64,000 nt of DNA from the NCBI GenBank assembly GCA_013397455.1, contig VYZB01000016.1:4703887-4767886 (forward strand). Reading direction: 5' to 3'. Each line of letters opens with the position of its first letter. The stretch's first letter is position 1. The DNA is from Crotophaga sulcirostris. Its lineage: Eukaryota; Chordata; Aves; Cuculiformes; Crotophagidae. Below, in pieces: positions 12,217-24,989 of this stretch. The notes under the pieces were generated by a model. That model was given only the letters and a program-made list of their open reading frames with translations. It was not told the origin of the DNA and made no database searches. A program made the position numbers and the translations under genes.

Positions 12217-15200
12217 TACTATGTTCTGAGATTTTAAAATATGATTCTGGATTGAGGGCTATGTTCAAAATAAACAATTCTGTCTGACATTCAATAATTG
12301 CACTTTGGAAAAAATTACTGCAAGTATATTTTGTAAATACTGGCTTTCTGTCCCAATTTGTGGTTTTGCGTATCACGGTTTTTTTTCCAGTATGCTTGGC
12401 TAATTTTGAAAATAACGGTAAAAGTTGAAAGGGATAAATGCAAAGAAGGTAGAGTTTGCAATTATAATTCCAGTTTAATTACATTTGAATAATTTTTTAC
12501 AAATCATGTTTTCTATATAGCTATTTGCTAGAAGTTTTCCGTAGATTTGGAAGTATTTTTCCAATGATTCTATCAATATTTTTATATAAACTTTATTGCA
12601 TAGCGGAAATGATAATCTATTGGTGGCATCCCTTAGGTTTCCTGGAACTGTGAGTGTAGTTGACTTGGTGTATTGGGCTATTCTTGCTAGACAGAACCAT
12701 ACATCAAAAATAATTCAACAGGTTGGATTATTTTGTAGACTTTGCTCAGAAGAAGCCTGAGGCAAGTTAGCACAGTCTCTTGCTACCTCTTTTTTCCGCT
12801 AGCCATGCACATGTGCCTGTGCATTTCTCAAGTCTGAGATTAAAAAAAGGGGAACCTTGTTTTTCCTACTTCACTACCCAAAAAGTACATTATTTGGAGG
12901 CAGGGAAATCCACCCTTTGTTGTCCAGTGGTTTTCCCCTCTCCAGAAGAATGCCTTTCCCTCCCAGCCATGTCATGTTTAACAGAAAACATCCACGTTCT
13001 CTAAGTGTATGAGGATTATCTGAAAATTTTGTCCTTTCCAATAAACAGAACCTCTTCTTGTGCTAAGTGTTATTTTTCACTTGTCTACCCAAACTTTCTC
13101 ATAAATCACCCATGACCTTTTGAGCCCTTGTGTTCACTGTGGCTATTGTCAAGTATCAAATGTCCTCCCATATCCTGATAGTTTATTTTTCCTAATTATG
13201 TGCTGGTGCTCTGAGAGAGAGGAGAGCATTACCAGTGTAGATGTATCTGTCATGGTCACATAACCTCTCTGTATCTCACCCTGTAGCAGCACTTGTCTGC
13301 CTGTGTTGTTTGTGTTTTAATGAACAGATGCTTCACTGCATTTCATGGCGTATATAAATTTCCTAAGACTCCAGATGCTATTCTCAAACTGTCTAAGAAT
13401 AATAAACCTCTTTCCTCAGTGCAGGATCTTACACTTGCAGTCTAGTCCTGTAGTTTGCTGAGCCATTGTGCAGGCATAAATCTGGGCCATGGCTCTATCT
13501 GAAATAAGGTATGCTAATTATTTATAACATCACATAGCAACCACTCCACGTCCTTAACTAGTATTTCATGAGCCAATCAGAGTATTTCTTTTATCCCTTG
13601 TTAAGCCTTAGCATCAGCTCAGGAGAAAATCATTTTAGCAGATTTAACACCATTTAAATACTAGTTCAGATGTATTTTTCATGAATTTATTTTATTGAAA
13701 AAGTTTGTAATGATAATGCACATCTTATTTGTGGCTTTTGTTATTTGTCAGATTTTTTAAAAAGAAAGGGCTCCTGCTGCTTCCTGTGCTCCCTTTATTC
13801 TGACTTCGAATTAAACAGTGAGATGTTTGTACAGACCTACTTTTAATTTATTGACCATGGTTTAAATCCTGTACATTAAATGTAAATCTTTGAAATCCAG
13901 TATAAGGAGCTAAGAATGTAACCTCTGCTCCTGTGTTTGGCAGCCGGACTCTCTTATCTGTATGAACCTGGCTGAAGAAAACATCAAACCTTAGTCTGTG
14001 TGCCTTTAGTAAAGACTTTTTTTCTTTTTCTTTTTTTCCCCCCAGTTTTGTCTACCTACTTGTTGAAGTCATTTTAAGGTGTTCAGAATTTGAGTGTAGA
14101 AAATACATATGTGTATTGGACTACATTGCTTTCGAAGCAGTTTTCTGAAAGCTGGCAAATTCCTCTGACATTCACCTTCATAACTGTTCACTCTTTAAAT
14201 ATGTGAAATATATATGTAGCACTTATGTTAAGTGTCTTGCATTAACTGAGTTCATTCTAGGTCAGTGTTCTTTGTGAGCTACAAACAAGACATAATCTTC
14301 TGTCTGGAAGCTCAGTGGATGGCGTAGTAGACTCTCTTGAGATGCAGAAAATGTACATGTCTGATGATTCAGTGTCCAGACAGTTTCTGCTTTTGAATTA
14401 TTAAAGCACTACATAATCTTAAATAACACCACTGCTGTCATGCAGTATTTTGTATGCTAGAGTCTCTAAACTACTGATTTTTTTCTTATTTAATGGAGGG
14501 AGACCATAAAGAGACTTCTGAATGCAGTAGGGTAGGTTACATATAGGCGTAGTGTGGGCTGTAAAGAGAAAAGTGTTGGAAAAGCCAGGAAATCTGTTGA
14601 AAATAGCAACATTGGGAGCTAGAGTAGTGTCATTGCTCCTGTCCACCATGCAGGAAAGCCTAATTTGAGTTTGTGTCTGTTTCTGCTTTTTAAGTACTTG
14701 AAAGAGATTTGAACAAAACCCATAGCTAGCATTAGCTGGCAATGCTGAGCTCCAAAGATCTGCATCTTCAATCATCATTGCTAGCTTAGTGAACCACAGG
14801 GATGTTCTGTATGCTGGGAATAATAAAAGTGATAATCTCCAGCTCCATTGAGAAGGCTGACATGATGAACTTCACAGCATCATTGACTGCCCAGGCATGC
14901 TATTTTTTTTCTTGGTGTTTATCTACATATTCTGTTAGTCCATTAATGTAACTTCTGTGCATCCAGTGCTTAGAGACTCATTTACCCAAGACACTGTAAT
15001 CATTGCGGTTTACTGGATGAAAAATACATGTTGTTATTTTTTCCATGTATTTACAGTGCATTTTTGCCTAAGTTAGTGTAAAACATCAGAAGATTCATTT
15101 CAATCTCTTTCCCTAACTTTTCTGTCAACTCTCAGGAGAATGTTTTCCTCTCCTTTATTTTTGTTCCAATGTTTTTGAAACAGTATATTAAAAAAAGTCT

Positions 15201-15904
15201 TTCAATAAAATAAGGATGATAGACCAAGTTCCCACAGATAGCGGTAGGTGTGCGTTGAGGTATTTACATGTAGACTTCTGGGAAATGCAATGGATCAATC
15301 AGGTTGTTTATGTTGAGGCAAGATTGGCTGCTGCACAGCAAGTGCATCTGGGTTGAACCAAGATCAGACCCTGCAGTGCATTTCCAGCACAGGATGGAGA
15401 AGCACATGAGCTTGAATTTGGGGTCATCCACTTCTTGTTGGGACGCAAGGCATGGTGTAAAAGGGGTAGCGTTGCACAAGCGGGTAAAGCAGCTCCTCCA
15501 CAGTAAAGGGAATGAATGATGACTGCTGGTTGTTATGGGAATTTAAATCACTCTTTGTGTTCCTGTGCTTTACTGAACGCTCACGCAACACAGTAGCAAG
15601 GAAGAGGCTGAGTGAAGAAATTAGTACCGCTATTCTATTTTGTGTCACTAATCTTTTGATGGGGTGCTGGTCATAGGGCCGGACTGCTTGCTGTTGTCTT
15701 CATGTTTGGTAACACGAGGAGGTCAGCGAACTTGCAGGCTCCAGCTTTTGACATGTGGGAGAAGAATTGGTGACAAAACACTGTGCACTAGTGACAGTAT
15801 TGTGTTTGTGGCAGGTACACCTTGCTGAGATTTCTTTGTGAAGTATTTTTGTGAAAAGCATATACTGTGTTGAAGTGTTTTTGCATGCATAGTTCCATGG
15901 AATT

Positions 15905-16039
15905 TCCATTCTTGAAGGTAGTCAGAGTTTGACTTGACAAGGCCCTGACCAACCTGATGTGAGTTGACCCAGCTATGAGTAGGGGCATTGACCAGATGAC
16001 TTCCTGAGGCTCCTTCCAGCCTACGTTACTTTCTGACTC
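15905..16039 (+). mobile_element. CR1 LINE 3' fragment
   Basis: The stretch includes the CR1 3' UTR hallmarks: ACAAGGCCCTGACCAACCTG, then TTGACCAGATGACTTCCTGA and CTCCTTCCAGCCTA, followed by a T-rich run. The orientation is +. It is diverged and lacks a clear 8-bp tail. Confidence 0.75.
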
Positions 16040-16210
16040 TTTTTTTTTTTTTTTATATTACTTCTGTTGAAAAGAAAACTTAAGACCCAGAGCAAGTGAT
16101 ATTAACTTCTTTTTTGGTTTGAAATAGACCATCCAAACTTTGGAAAAAAAAAGTCTCTAGTTCTAAAAATGTAAACCAGGTCAATAACCAGCATTAATTA
16201 ATCATTATCC

Positions 16211-16893
16211 AGCATTTTGGAAGAAGGGGCAGGCAACTCAGGAAGAGTACAGGGATCTTGTTAGGTCATGCAGAGAGAAAATTAGGAAGGCAAAAGCCCA
16301 GCTAGAACTCAATCTGGCCACCGCTGTAAGAGTGTTTTTACAAATATATTAATAACAAAAAGAGAGCCAAGGAGAATCTCCATCCTTTGTTGGATGTGGG
16401 GGGAAAACATTGCCACCAAGGAAAAGGCTGATGTACTTAATGCCTTCTTTGCCTCAGTCTTTAATAGTCAGACCAGTTATGCCCAGGGTATTCAGTCCCC
16501 TGAGCTGGATGGCAGGGACAGAGAGCAGAGTGAAGCCCCCATAATCCAGGAGGAAGCAGTTAATCGCTCTCTACAACTGCCTGAAAGTAGGTGGTAGTGA
16601 GGTGGGTGTTGGTTTCTTCTCCCAAGTAGCAAGTGATAGAATGAGAGGAAATGGCCTCAAGTCGTGCCAGGGAGGGCTTAGTTTGGATATTAGGAAAAAT
16701 TACTTTACTGAGAAGAGTTGTCAAGCATTGGAACAGGCTGCCCAAGAAAGTGGTAGAGTCACCATCCCTGGAGGTGTTCAGAAAACGTGTAGTTGTGGCA
16801 CTTAAGGTCATGATTTAGTATGGTGGTGTTGGGCTGACGGTTGGACTTGATCTTGGAGGTCATTTCCAACCTTAATGTTTCAATGGTTCTGTG
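16211..16893 (+). mobile_element. CR1 LINE with internal deletion
   Basis: The left part (about 16211-16590) encodes the CR1 ORF2 segment between endonuclease and reverse transcriptase, recognisable from [14 protein letters not shown] and, farther on, EKADVLNAFFASVF. From about 16591 it jumps to the extreme CR1 3' end, with GAGGAAATGGCCTCAAGT, CATTGGAACAGGCTGCCCA and GTCATTTCCAACCTTAATG, then the tail unit near TTCTGTGAT at 16893. The reverse transcriptase core is missing, so this is one element with an internal deletion or two abutting copies. It has stops and cannot be active. Confidence 0.9.
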
Positions 16894-17958
16894 ATAAAGT
16901 TAAAATGCATTTTAGTTCAGCAAAATGTATTGATTAAAGATAGCTTTTTCCACTGAAAATTTTGAAATAGTTTTGTTTCTTAGTCAGTATAAACAGATTT
17001 TTTTTTATATCTAGATTGTGACCTAAATCTCTTCTTTCCTTAGCTCTAGATGGAACTTGTTCCTATGCACAGCTTGATATTTTGTTTAATAAAGTATTGA
17101 AGATTTGGTCCTGCACCACTGGACCCAGCAGCACTACTGGTACTGGCAATGACGAGGCTCTCAGTGCCAGGTCTGCCATCTGGCTAATGTGGCATTGGTG
17201 CAGTGTTGTCATACTTGTCCCCACTCTGTATGTGATACAGCACTTACGTAGTGTCCCTGGCATCTCACGTGAAAGACAGGGAATTCTTAGAAGCAAATTT
17301 TTAGGAGCTAAATCAGTAACGTCCAGCATAGTGGCAAATTCTGGGTAAGATAAACTGCAGCATTCAAGGCATGCCTCTTTTTGATCAGCTAATGTAGTTT
17401 TAACATCTTTTAGTAGGAGAAGTGAGTTCAATCAAGTTTGTGATAAAGGGGTGGTTTGGGAGAGTGTTTTTTTCTGTGTAGTAGTCTTCTGTGGAAAAAC
17501 AACTTAAACATCCAAAGTAACAAATAATCATTGTTTTATATGTGACTGGGCATTACAATAAATAGTTCCGGTGAAGTGGGATATAAATATTTAGTTGGAA
17601 GAAGAATAAAAGTGAAATGTGTCCCCTGACACCTTTTGATTTCCAGTGATTCCATCTTGTAGCTGAAGGTCACCTGCACAACAGAAGTGACTAGAAGTTC
17701 TCTCCTTTTTTTTTAACACTCCATTAATGGCCTCCTTTCTATTTAATTAATAATTGATATGTCTGAAATGTAGGAGATAAGTGGAAAAACAAACAGAGAA
17801 GAGAATGTCTAACAAAGTGCTTTACTTGAGTTGTTTGTTCAGCATATTTCAGCTTGCACATTGGAAAAAAAAAAAAAGCTTTTTGTTGGGGAGAGGGAAG
17901 CCAGAGAGCCCTGCATGGTTTTATGCACTCCCTGATATGTGTTTACTGTCATTTCTAG

Positions 17959-20224
17959 GAGTTCCAACACCCAGTCCAGAAATCCTTCGGCATACCTTGA
18001 ATATGCTTGTACGGGAGAGGAAAATATATCCAACTCCAGATGGTTATTTCATTGTAACCCCGCAGACTTACTTTATAACACCGTCTCTCATAAGAACTAA
18101 CAGTAAATGGTACCATTTGGATGAGAGGATACCTGACAGGTCTCAATGTACCTCTCCACAACAAGGAACTATAACTCCCTCCACCTCGGGATGCGTCAGG
18201 GACCGAACACTACCCAAAAACCACTGCGACTCCTGCCATTGTTGCAGAGAAGACGTGCACAGCATGCATGCATCTACCCTACAGAGGAAATCAGCAAAAG
18301 ACTGTAAAGACTCATACTGTCCTCCTTCATTATGTCAGGTCCCACCTACTGAGAAAAGTAAAAGTACTGTCAATTTTTCTTATAAAGCAGAGACGCTCAC
18401 AAAGCCTAAGGATGTAGAAAAGCAGTCTAAGAAATTTGGACTAAAATTATTCCGATTAAGTTTTAAGAAGGACAAGACAAAACAGTTGGCAAATTTCTCT
18501 GCCCAGTTTCCTCCAGAGGAGTGGCCACTAAGGGACGAGGACACCCCTACCACTATACCTAGAGAGGTGGAAATGGAGATTATCAGGCGCATTAACCCAG
18601 ACTTGACTGTGGAAAATGTCATGAGGCACACTGCACTAATGAAGAAACTTGAAGAAGAAAAAGCTCAAAGGAGCAAAGCAGGATCTTCAGCTCACCACAG
18701 TGGACGAAGTAAAAAGAGCAGGAATCATAGAAAGTCTCATGGGAAATCGAGGTCTCACAGCAAGACTCGGGTGTCCAAAGGAGATCCATCAGATGGGTCT
18801 CATTTGGATATACCTGCTGAAAGGGAGTACGATTTCTATGATCCCTTGACTCGATCCCCACGAGAAGGCTGTTTTATAATAGAACACAAGGGAGATAATT
18901 ATATAATGCACAGCAATCCTAACATGATTGAATCTCACTTTCCCATGACACCAGAGTGGGATGTATCTGGTGAACTGGCCAAAAGAAGAACTGAAATGCC
19001 TTTCCCTGAACCTTCCAGGGGAAGCTCCCACTCCAAGGTCCATCGAAGCCACAGCCATACACAGGATAGAAGATCGAGGAATGAGCGGTCCAGTAAGGCT
19101 AAAGAAAGGTCTCGATCCATGGATAACTCCAAGGGACCTCTGGGCTCGGCTACCTTAGGCACACCTGAAGACATAGGTGAAGGCTGTAGCCCAGATGACC
19201 AAACAACTAGCCAAACTTACATTGATGATAGTACCTTAAGGCCATCTCAGTCACTCAGTCATCAAAGGGCTCTGATTTCATCTGCAGGCTACAAAGAGAC
19301 TTGCATCCCTGAAATGGCCAGTGGCAGTGTAGAAACTCCCAGCTCTTGTAGCCTGTTGGAACAAGGCAAGACTACAGAGAATTTACCATCGTATAGCGAG
19401 CTCAACTCCTGCACAACAAAATCTGCAGTCGATGACTATTTTCAGTGCAACACATCCAGTGAGACTGTGCTTACTGCTCCATCACCACTGGGAAAGAATA
19501 AAGAGGATCATGACACGCTGACAGGGACAGATGGGCTCAAAAAAATGACTCCCGCAGAAAGACAGTCTCAACATATTGCTAGGGAGCCTGGAGTGCACAA
19601 AGAGGAGTCCCCAAAGGGCCCGAGCAGTGGTTCAGCGGTTGCTGGCCAAACTCCAGAGGTGATTGCGAATGGGCGGCTGGTTCAACACCATAGCGCTGAA
19701 TCAAGCAGCCTCGATAAAAGGAAAGAAATATTTAGCAAGGATACACTTTTTAAACCCCTGCACAACACTCTTTCTGTGAATAGTTATCATAAGTCTAGCA
19801 CGCCCCTGCTAAAGCCCCATCAAAAGACCCCCTCTGACACGTTGCCAGTTAGATATGAGAAATTTGAACAAGCGACAGTAACCTCAGTCCCACAAGTCAT
19901 GCCGGTTTCACAGAGACAGCAAGAAACGCCTGGGAACCAGGAGGCTTCCTTTGACTACTACAACGTGTCTGATGACGACGACTCAGAGGAAGGAACCAAC
20001 AAAAATGCTGAGGAAGAAAAGAACAGGGATGATGTCGGCACAATGCAGTGGCTCCTGGAGAGAGAAAAGGAGAGGGATCTGCAGCGAAAGTTTGAGAAGA
20101 ATCTTACTCTTCTCGCCCCAAAGGAAACAGAAAATAGCAGCAACCAGCGAGCCACCCACTCAGCGCGCCTGGACAGCATGGACAGCAGCAGCATTACTGT
20201 GGACAGCGGGTTCAACTCTCCACG
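17959..20224 (+). CDS. STOX2: STOX2 exon 3: rest of winged helix and main body
   Basis: This 2266-nt exon follows TTCTAG and ends CCA CG|GTAGGA. It supplies visible residues 52-806 plus two bases of 807. It opens with the second half of the storkhead winged helix (PEILRHTLNMLVRERKIYP, then the beta-wing TPDGYFIVTPQTYFITPS). Next come a His/Cys cluster (HCDSCHCCRED, about residues 139-150), a basic conserved block LKLFRLSFKKDKTKQ (about 215-230), two Ser/Arg/His/Lys-rich stretches (about 298-325 and 405-440) that could act as nuclear localisation signals, a long Ser/Thr/Pro-rich low-complexity middle, an acidic patch NVSDDDDSEEG (about 715-725) and a charged helix MQWLLEREKERDLQRKFEKN. All match STOX2 as I know it. 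Reading on past the donor meets TAG at once (20226-20228), so an unspliced message would stop here. Confidence 0.97.
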
Positions 20225-23200
20225 GTAGGACTGTCACATTCATTGCAGCTTTACAGACTAGAAAGTTCCGGGTTTAGTTATATATGTGTGTGATATTGGT
20301 GACAGAATGTAGGGCCGTTTTAAACAATTTCACACGTTTTCAGACTGTTTTCTACAGCTCTGGAATCTGCTATTCGAATGTGTGGTTTTCCCGCCACGCT
20401 GAAAGCAACCAGTGACCATTTGCAGCATTGACTCTGTACTAGTTCATTTTCCATTTGCTGAAAACCTCCCTGTATCCTTTTTTTTCTGTATTAAACTTGT
20501 GTTTGCATATAGAATAGAAAGGATGAGCTCCTGCATATTCCCCCTTCCCTTTCCCTCTTAAGATGCCATCAACAAGATTAATTGAAAAACTAGACATGAG
20601 TAGGTGGCATAGTCTTTGGCTCAGACAAAAAAACATGATGATTGTTTTGGCTTTTGGCTTTTTTGTTTGTTTTCTTCAGAAGTTTTGAAAGTGTATCCAT
20701 CACCATTCCAAACTGGTGAGACTGGAACAGCCACCCTTCCCCCCATGGCTGAAAGAGCTCAGGATATTTGAACTTCAGAGGTGACTCAGTGCTGCATCAG
20801 CAGAGAGAGGTGCCTTGCCTAAGATACTTGGGAAAAGAGTCTAGTCTTGTGTATGGTGGTGCTGGTTAATCATTTCCATTCCAGGGATCTCAGGCATCAT
20901 GGCAGTCTTAGTGTGCTAGGATTCTTACAAGCGTAGAGAGAAGAGCGTTGCTGTTGTGTTCCCTGCCCTGAAGATTTCACAAGCTCATTTCCAGGTTAAG
21001 AATCCTTCACTCGAGCCACCTTCTTTCTCTTTCTGGCTTCTGACAGTCCTAGGTCCCTGCTGGCATGGTGCTTGCCTGATTTTATTTGCCCTGGATAGCA
21101 ACCCATCAGAGTTCAGAACAATGACTCCAAGAACACAGAAATAATTTACAATGGTAGTTCTCTTAGAGCATCTTACTTAAGCTTAAATTATTTATTGCCT
21201 GTGTTTAAAAATAAAACCTCGAAGACTGCATTTCTGTTAGGTGAAAGGAAATGGTTTTTTTTCAAGATTTTTGTTGGTTTCCCCCCCCCCATAAAAGGTA
21301 TTCTTATTCCTCAGAATTATATATATATTAAAAAAATCTATAGCAAAGGCTCTCAGAAAGGCATGTGAAGGATTTCCTGTTTCTACACAGGACTAAATTT
21401 TATTTTCACTTAAAGTTATGTCAATCTGGAATAAATTTCTTTGGATTTGATGGCTATTCCTACTTGATGTTAATGACAAGGCAACAATTATTGGGACTGC
21501 TGCAGAATGCAGTGATCATCAAACTAGAGCAGGCTTTTAACATACATACAATTTTTCTGAGTAAAAAGTGATTTGAGTAAATTGTACCACTTACACTGAG
21601 TCCAGCTTAAAAAAAGAAACTTAAAAAGGTTTTGAATTTGTTCCTATTATTGATTGTTCTGCAGATGCTTGGCATCTTTCTGACATGCAACTGTTGTATG
21701 GGGCTGTTTACACTGTTCTTTTTTAAATGTAATCTCTTCTTTTAGTTGAAGTGCTATACTTGCAGTCAGTGTTTGTGGAGAAATATGTTGTGGTGTTTGC
21801 CTCTTGCCCAGCTTGTCTCACTCCGCAGAGTGCATTTCATCTCCAGGACAGGATGTCAACTGGTTAAAAATCAGTTCTTGGACTACTATTTCAGTAGCTG
21901 TATGCCAGCTGACTATCAAGCTGGCGTTTCTGGTTAATGCAAAGGCAGACTTTTCCTTCCCTAATTATTTATGCAATAGCTAAAATTTCTATTTTATTAT
22001 TTATTTTTTTTATTTATGTTAAACTTAGCCAGCAAGAGAACATGGTGAGCATACTGCATTTAGTGCTTCTATACCACTTTGTTCAGATCAAAAGGGAAAC
22101 AGATAAGCAGTTCTCAATAATGATTGTGTCTCACACATCCCTTTTTTTTCATTTTACTGTGTACTTATTAACAAATGTCTTTTTTTGGCAAGACCGCATA
22201 AAGTAAGCTTAAAAAAAAAAAGAAAAGCACAACGTTCCATAGGTTTTTCTTGTGTGTTTGTTTTTTGTAGGACCAGCGTATAGTCTGGGTATTTCAAAGG
22301 CTTTTTCCTGAGCTTTGCGTCAATATGATTAAACTGGATGATTTTACTGAGTTTTGGTCACTCCTCAGTATGAGCGTATAAAAATAAATAGAGCTGTGGG
22401 TGAATTCAGCCCTTTGGCTTTAATTACCACACTGTTATTACTTTCCTACCTTATAACAAACAATGTACTTCACAGCCCTTTTTGAAAAAACACAAAAAAA
22501 GCTATCCAGCCTCCATCTGGTAAGAATCACCTAGATCTGACAGTGTCCATTAGCAGATGCCTAGGGGAGAGTATAAGAATAGGATGCACATGTAGTGATA
22601 TTCCTAAGGTAGACTCTTCTAACCTCCACTGGTGTGTTGTAACTCTTGACTTCCTGAGGTGTGGTGGTATCTTTTCGTTTGAACTGAAGTGTGCAGTTGC
22701 TTGGGGGATCATAATTACCAAGTCTGCGCTGTGAAAGGAGAAGTGTACTTTTAAAGTGTGACAAATTGAAAAAAAAGAACATTTTTTAAAAAACCCATGG
22801 TGTAGTTAAGGAGATTTGCAATGGTCATTTGACTTCAAAAGTATTTTGTGTGCGAAATTTGTGAACACATCACCATTGGGGAAACAGCCTCACAATATTT
22901 TGTTCGTTACTTTTCTGCAAGTTGTATATAGTAAATATTAGCTGTCAATATTAATTTTATTCTTTTATTTTTAGAGCTTATATAATACTCCTTTGTCACC
23001 TAAAAAAAGAGCTGATTTTGGCATTACTCTGCATGCAAAATTCTCACTGCAGTCTTTGTGTGTACATGTTGTAATGGTCAGTTTGTAATATCAGAATTGA
23101 AAATGTTTTAAGATCTGGAATTGGTGATCCCATAAAGAATGATACAATACTGAATGATCTCTGATAAACAATGGTTGCAGCTGTTTTCATTAAAAAGCAG

Positions 23201-24793
23201 AAGGAGAGGAATCAAAACGTGAGCAACAGAAGCCTACTATACATCATTGCAGCTCACAGAGATCTCTGATGTGCGTCACCCATCATAGCTGTTTGGAACT
23301 ACTGACAGTGAGGCAGTCATTGGCAGAAGATGATCAATACCATTTTCATCAGTTTAAAAGATCTGTGGGAGTTTTCCTGAAAGCGTCATGGATTTTCAAG
23401 ATTCAGTCAGTTTTAGATCATTTTAAGTCTGCCCTACAACTAAACAAAGAGTTTCTTCCTTCCCCCGTGCTGTGCACTAAAACCTTTTTCCCCTGCCACG
23501 TCCAGTGCCCAATCCTACTCTCCCCGGTGCTAGCACTAATCTTTTCTTTTTTTTTTTTTTTTACTTAGGGCTAGTATTTAACTGAAAGCGATCCCTGATC
23601 TGGCTGGCTGCAAGGCTCAGCATCAGGGAAGCAGCAGGAACATGTGGCAGGGTCAGGTACATACAAGGCAGGCAAGAGCTCCCCCTTTCAGTAGCAGGTA
23701 AATTTAGGTTAATTTTAAACTGTGAAACTCTGTCATCAGTGTGTTTGTTTCTAGTGCTTCTTTAACAAACCCATTCAGTCCTTTAAATGTACTCCTTAAA
23801 CATCTCCATAGCAAGTGGTGATGTCATTTTGCAAAGAAGTAGGCATATAGGTGAAGGATGCGTAATCAGGGTCCACGTGGCTGTTTGCAAACCAATTCAC
23901 CAGATCTCTATGAACAGCAACACTTTATTTGGAGATTAAAAGTTACTAAGAGTGGAAAGAGAATAAAAAGAATAGCGGTAGTAAAAACAGCCTTAAGTGT
24001 ATCTTGGCTGAGTTTTTTAAAAGCTGTAGACTAAAATACAGGCTCCTCTGTGTTCATCATTAGATGCATCATTAAAAGGCTTAGTCTTCAAAAATGCTAA
24101 GTGTCCTGTCACTTCGATGGATAAATGATATGTTGGAACTAAAGGAATGTTGTCCATTTTATGAATGAAATAGCAGCACTAGTCCTCGTCTTGGACATAA
24201 TCGCTGACCAGACAGTTAAGATTTCTCAGCATCTTGTAAGTTGCAATTGTCTCAGCCACAAAGCAAAATTGAAGTGTTGTGTTTAGAAGCATTGTATGTT
24301 TAATGTAAAATAGCGGTTTTAGTTAATATTTTGTGTACGAAACATAGGTAGAAGAGGAAACAACAGAGAAGGCTGTGTTACATGATTACTCTCCCAGCTC
24401 TGCACAGTCAAAGAGTTGATTTGATGAAGTTACTTTATGCAAAAATGCACCAGTCAGGAAAGAAAATTAATATGTTCCACGTGCAAGATGGAAGCTATTT
24501 CCTTGGCTGAAAAATCCAGATGCTTGATACTGGTTCAGCTTACAGTTTGTGTGACAGCTTCAGCTCTGCTTAGTGCTATACCTGTGTTGCAGTATGGTGG
24601 CTGCTGAGTACCTCTGGAAGCCGTTTTGGAGGAACATATGTGTACCATCGGAATGAGATGGTTCATTGATGTGACATTACATGCAAATACAGGAAAGCTA
24701 TTATAAAACACTCTGTTCTCCTTTCCAATCTGGTCGTTAGATATATAGGTATGTCATATATGAGTCTGTATATATATTTTTTTTCCATTCTAG
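20225..24793 (+). other. STOX2: STOX2 intron 3
   Basis: GT-AG intron of about 4.6 kb (GTAGGA donor; TTCTAG acceptor at 24788-24793). AT-rich, with a C10 run (21281-21290), several T or A runs and an AATAAA at 21209-21214 that could serve intronic polyadenylation. No repeat family or second gene is recognisable. Confidence 0.88.
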
Positions 24794-24989
24794 TACTCGT
24801 GAGAGCCTGGCATCCAACACTTCGAGTATTGTTGAAAGCAACAGACGTCAGAACCCCGCTCTGAGCCCTGCACACGGTGGCGCAGGCCCAACGTTCAACT
24901 TCCGAGCCACTGCAGACCCGCCACCAAGTGAAGCTGAGAAACTGCAGAAACCTGCTAACTGCCTGCAAGCTTCTGTCACTAGTGTCTGA
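24794..24989 (+). CDS. STOX2: STOX2 terminal coding exon
   Basis: The exon begins after TTCTAG with a T that completes an arginine codon (CG|T) left open by exon 3. It runs TRESLASNTSSIVESNRRQN, through a proline/alanine-rich stretch, to NCLQASVTSV and TGA at 24987-24989. It gives residues 808-871. The ending matches the conserved STOX2 C terminus. The joined exons in this window give 871 residues, close to the family's usual length of roughly 920 once exon 1 is added. Confidence 0.96.

Larger units (their letters stand above)
9883..17958 (+). other. STOX2: STOX2 intron 2
   Basis: GT-AG intron of about 8.1 kb (GTACGT donor at 9883; TTCTAG acceptor ending 17958). Contents recognised: a frameshifted coding-like segment on the - strand (10262-10690), a mariner copy (10978-12216), and CR1 pieces at 15905-16039 and 16211-16893. 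Between 12217 and 15900 it is AT-rich unique sequence with no gene; 13490-13680 looks like a possible conserved noncoding element. An open frame runs from an ATG at 17781 straight into exon 3, but 17781-17958 is intronic by splice logic. Confidence 0.9.

Noticed and set aside
17063..17431. 122-codon - strand frame in STOX2 intron 2
   Set aside because: No recognised homology; kept only as part of a low-interest exon-like interval.
18380..20215. Several short - strand frames opposite STOX2 exon 3
   Set aside because: Shadows of a long coding exon on the other strand.
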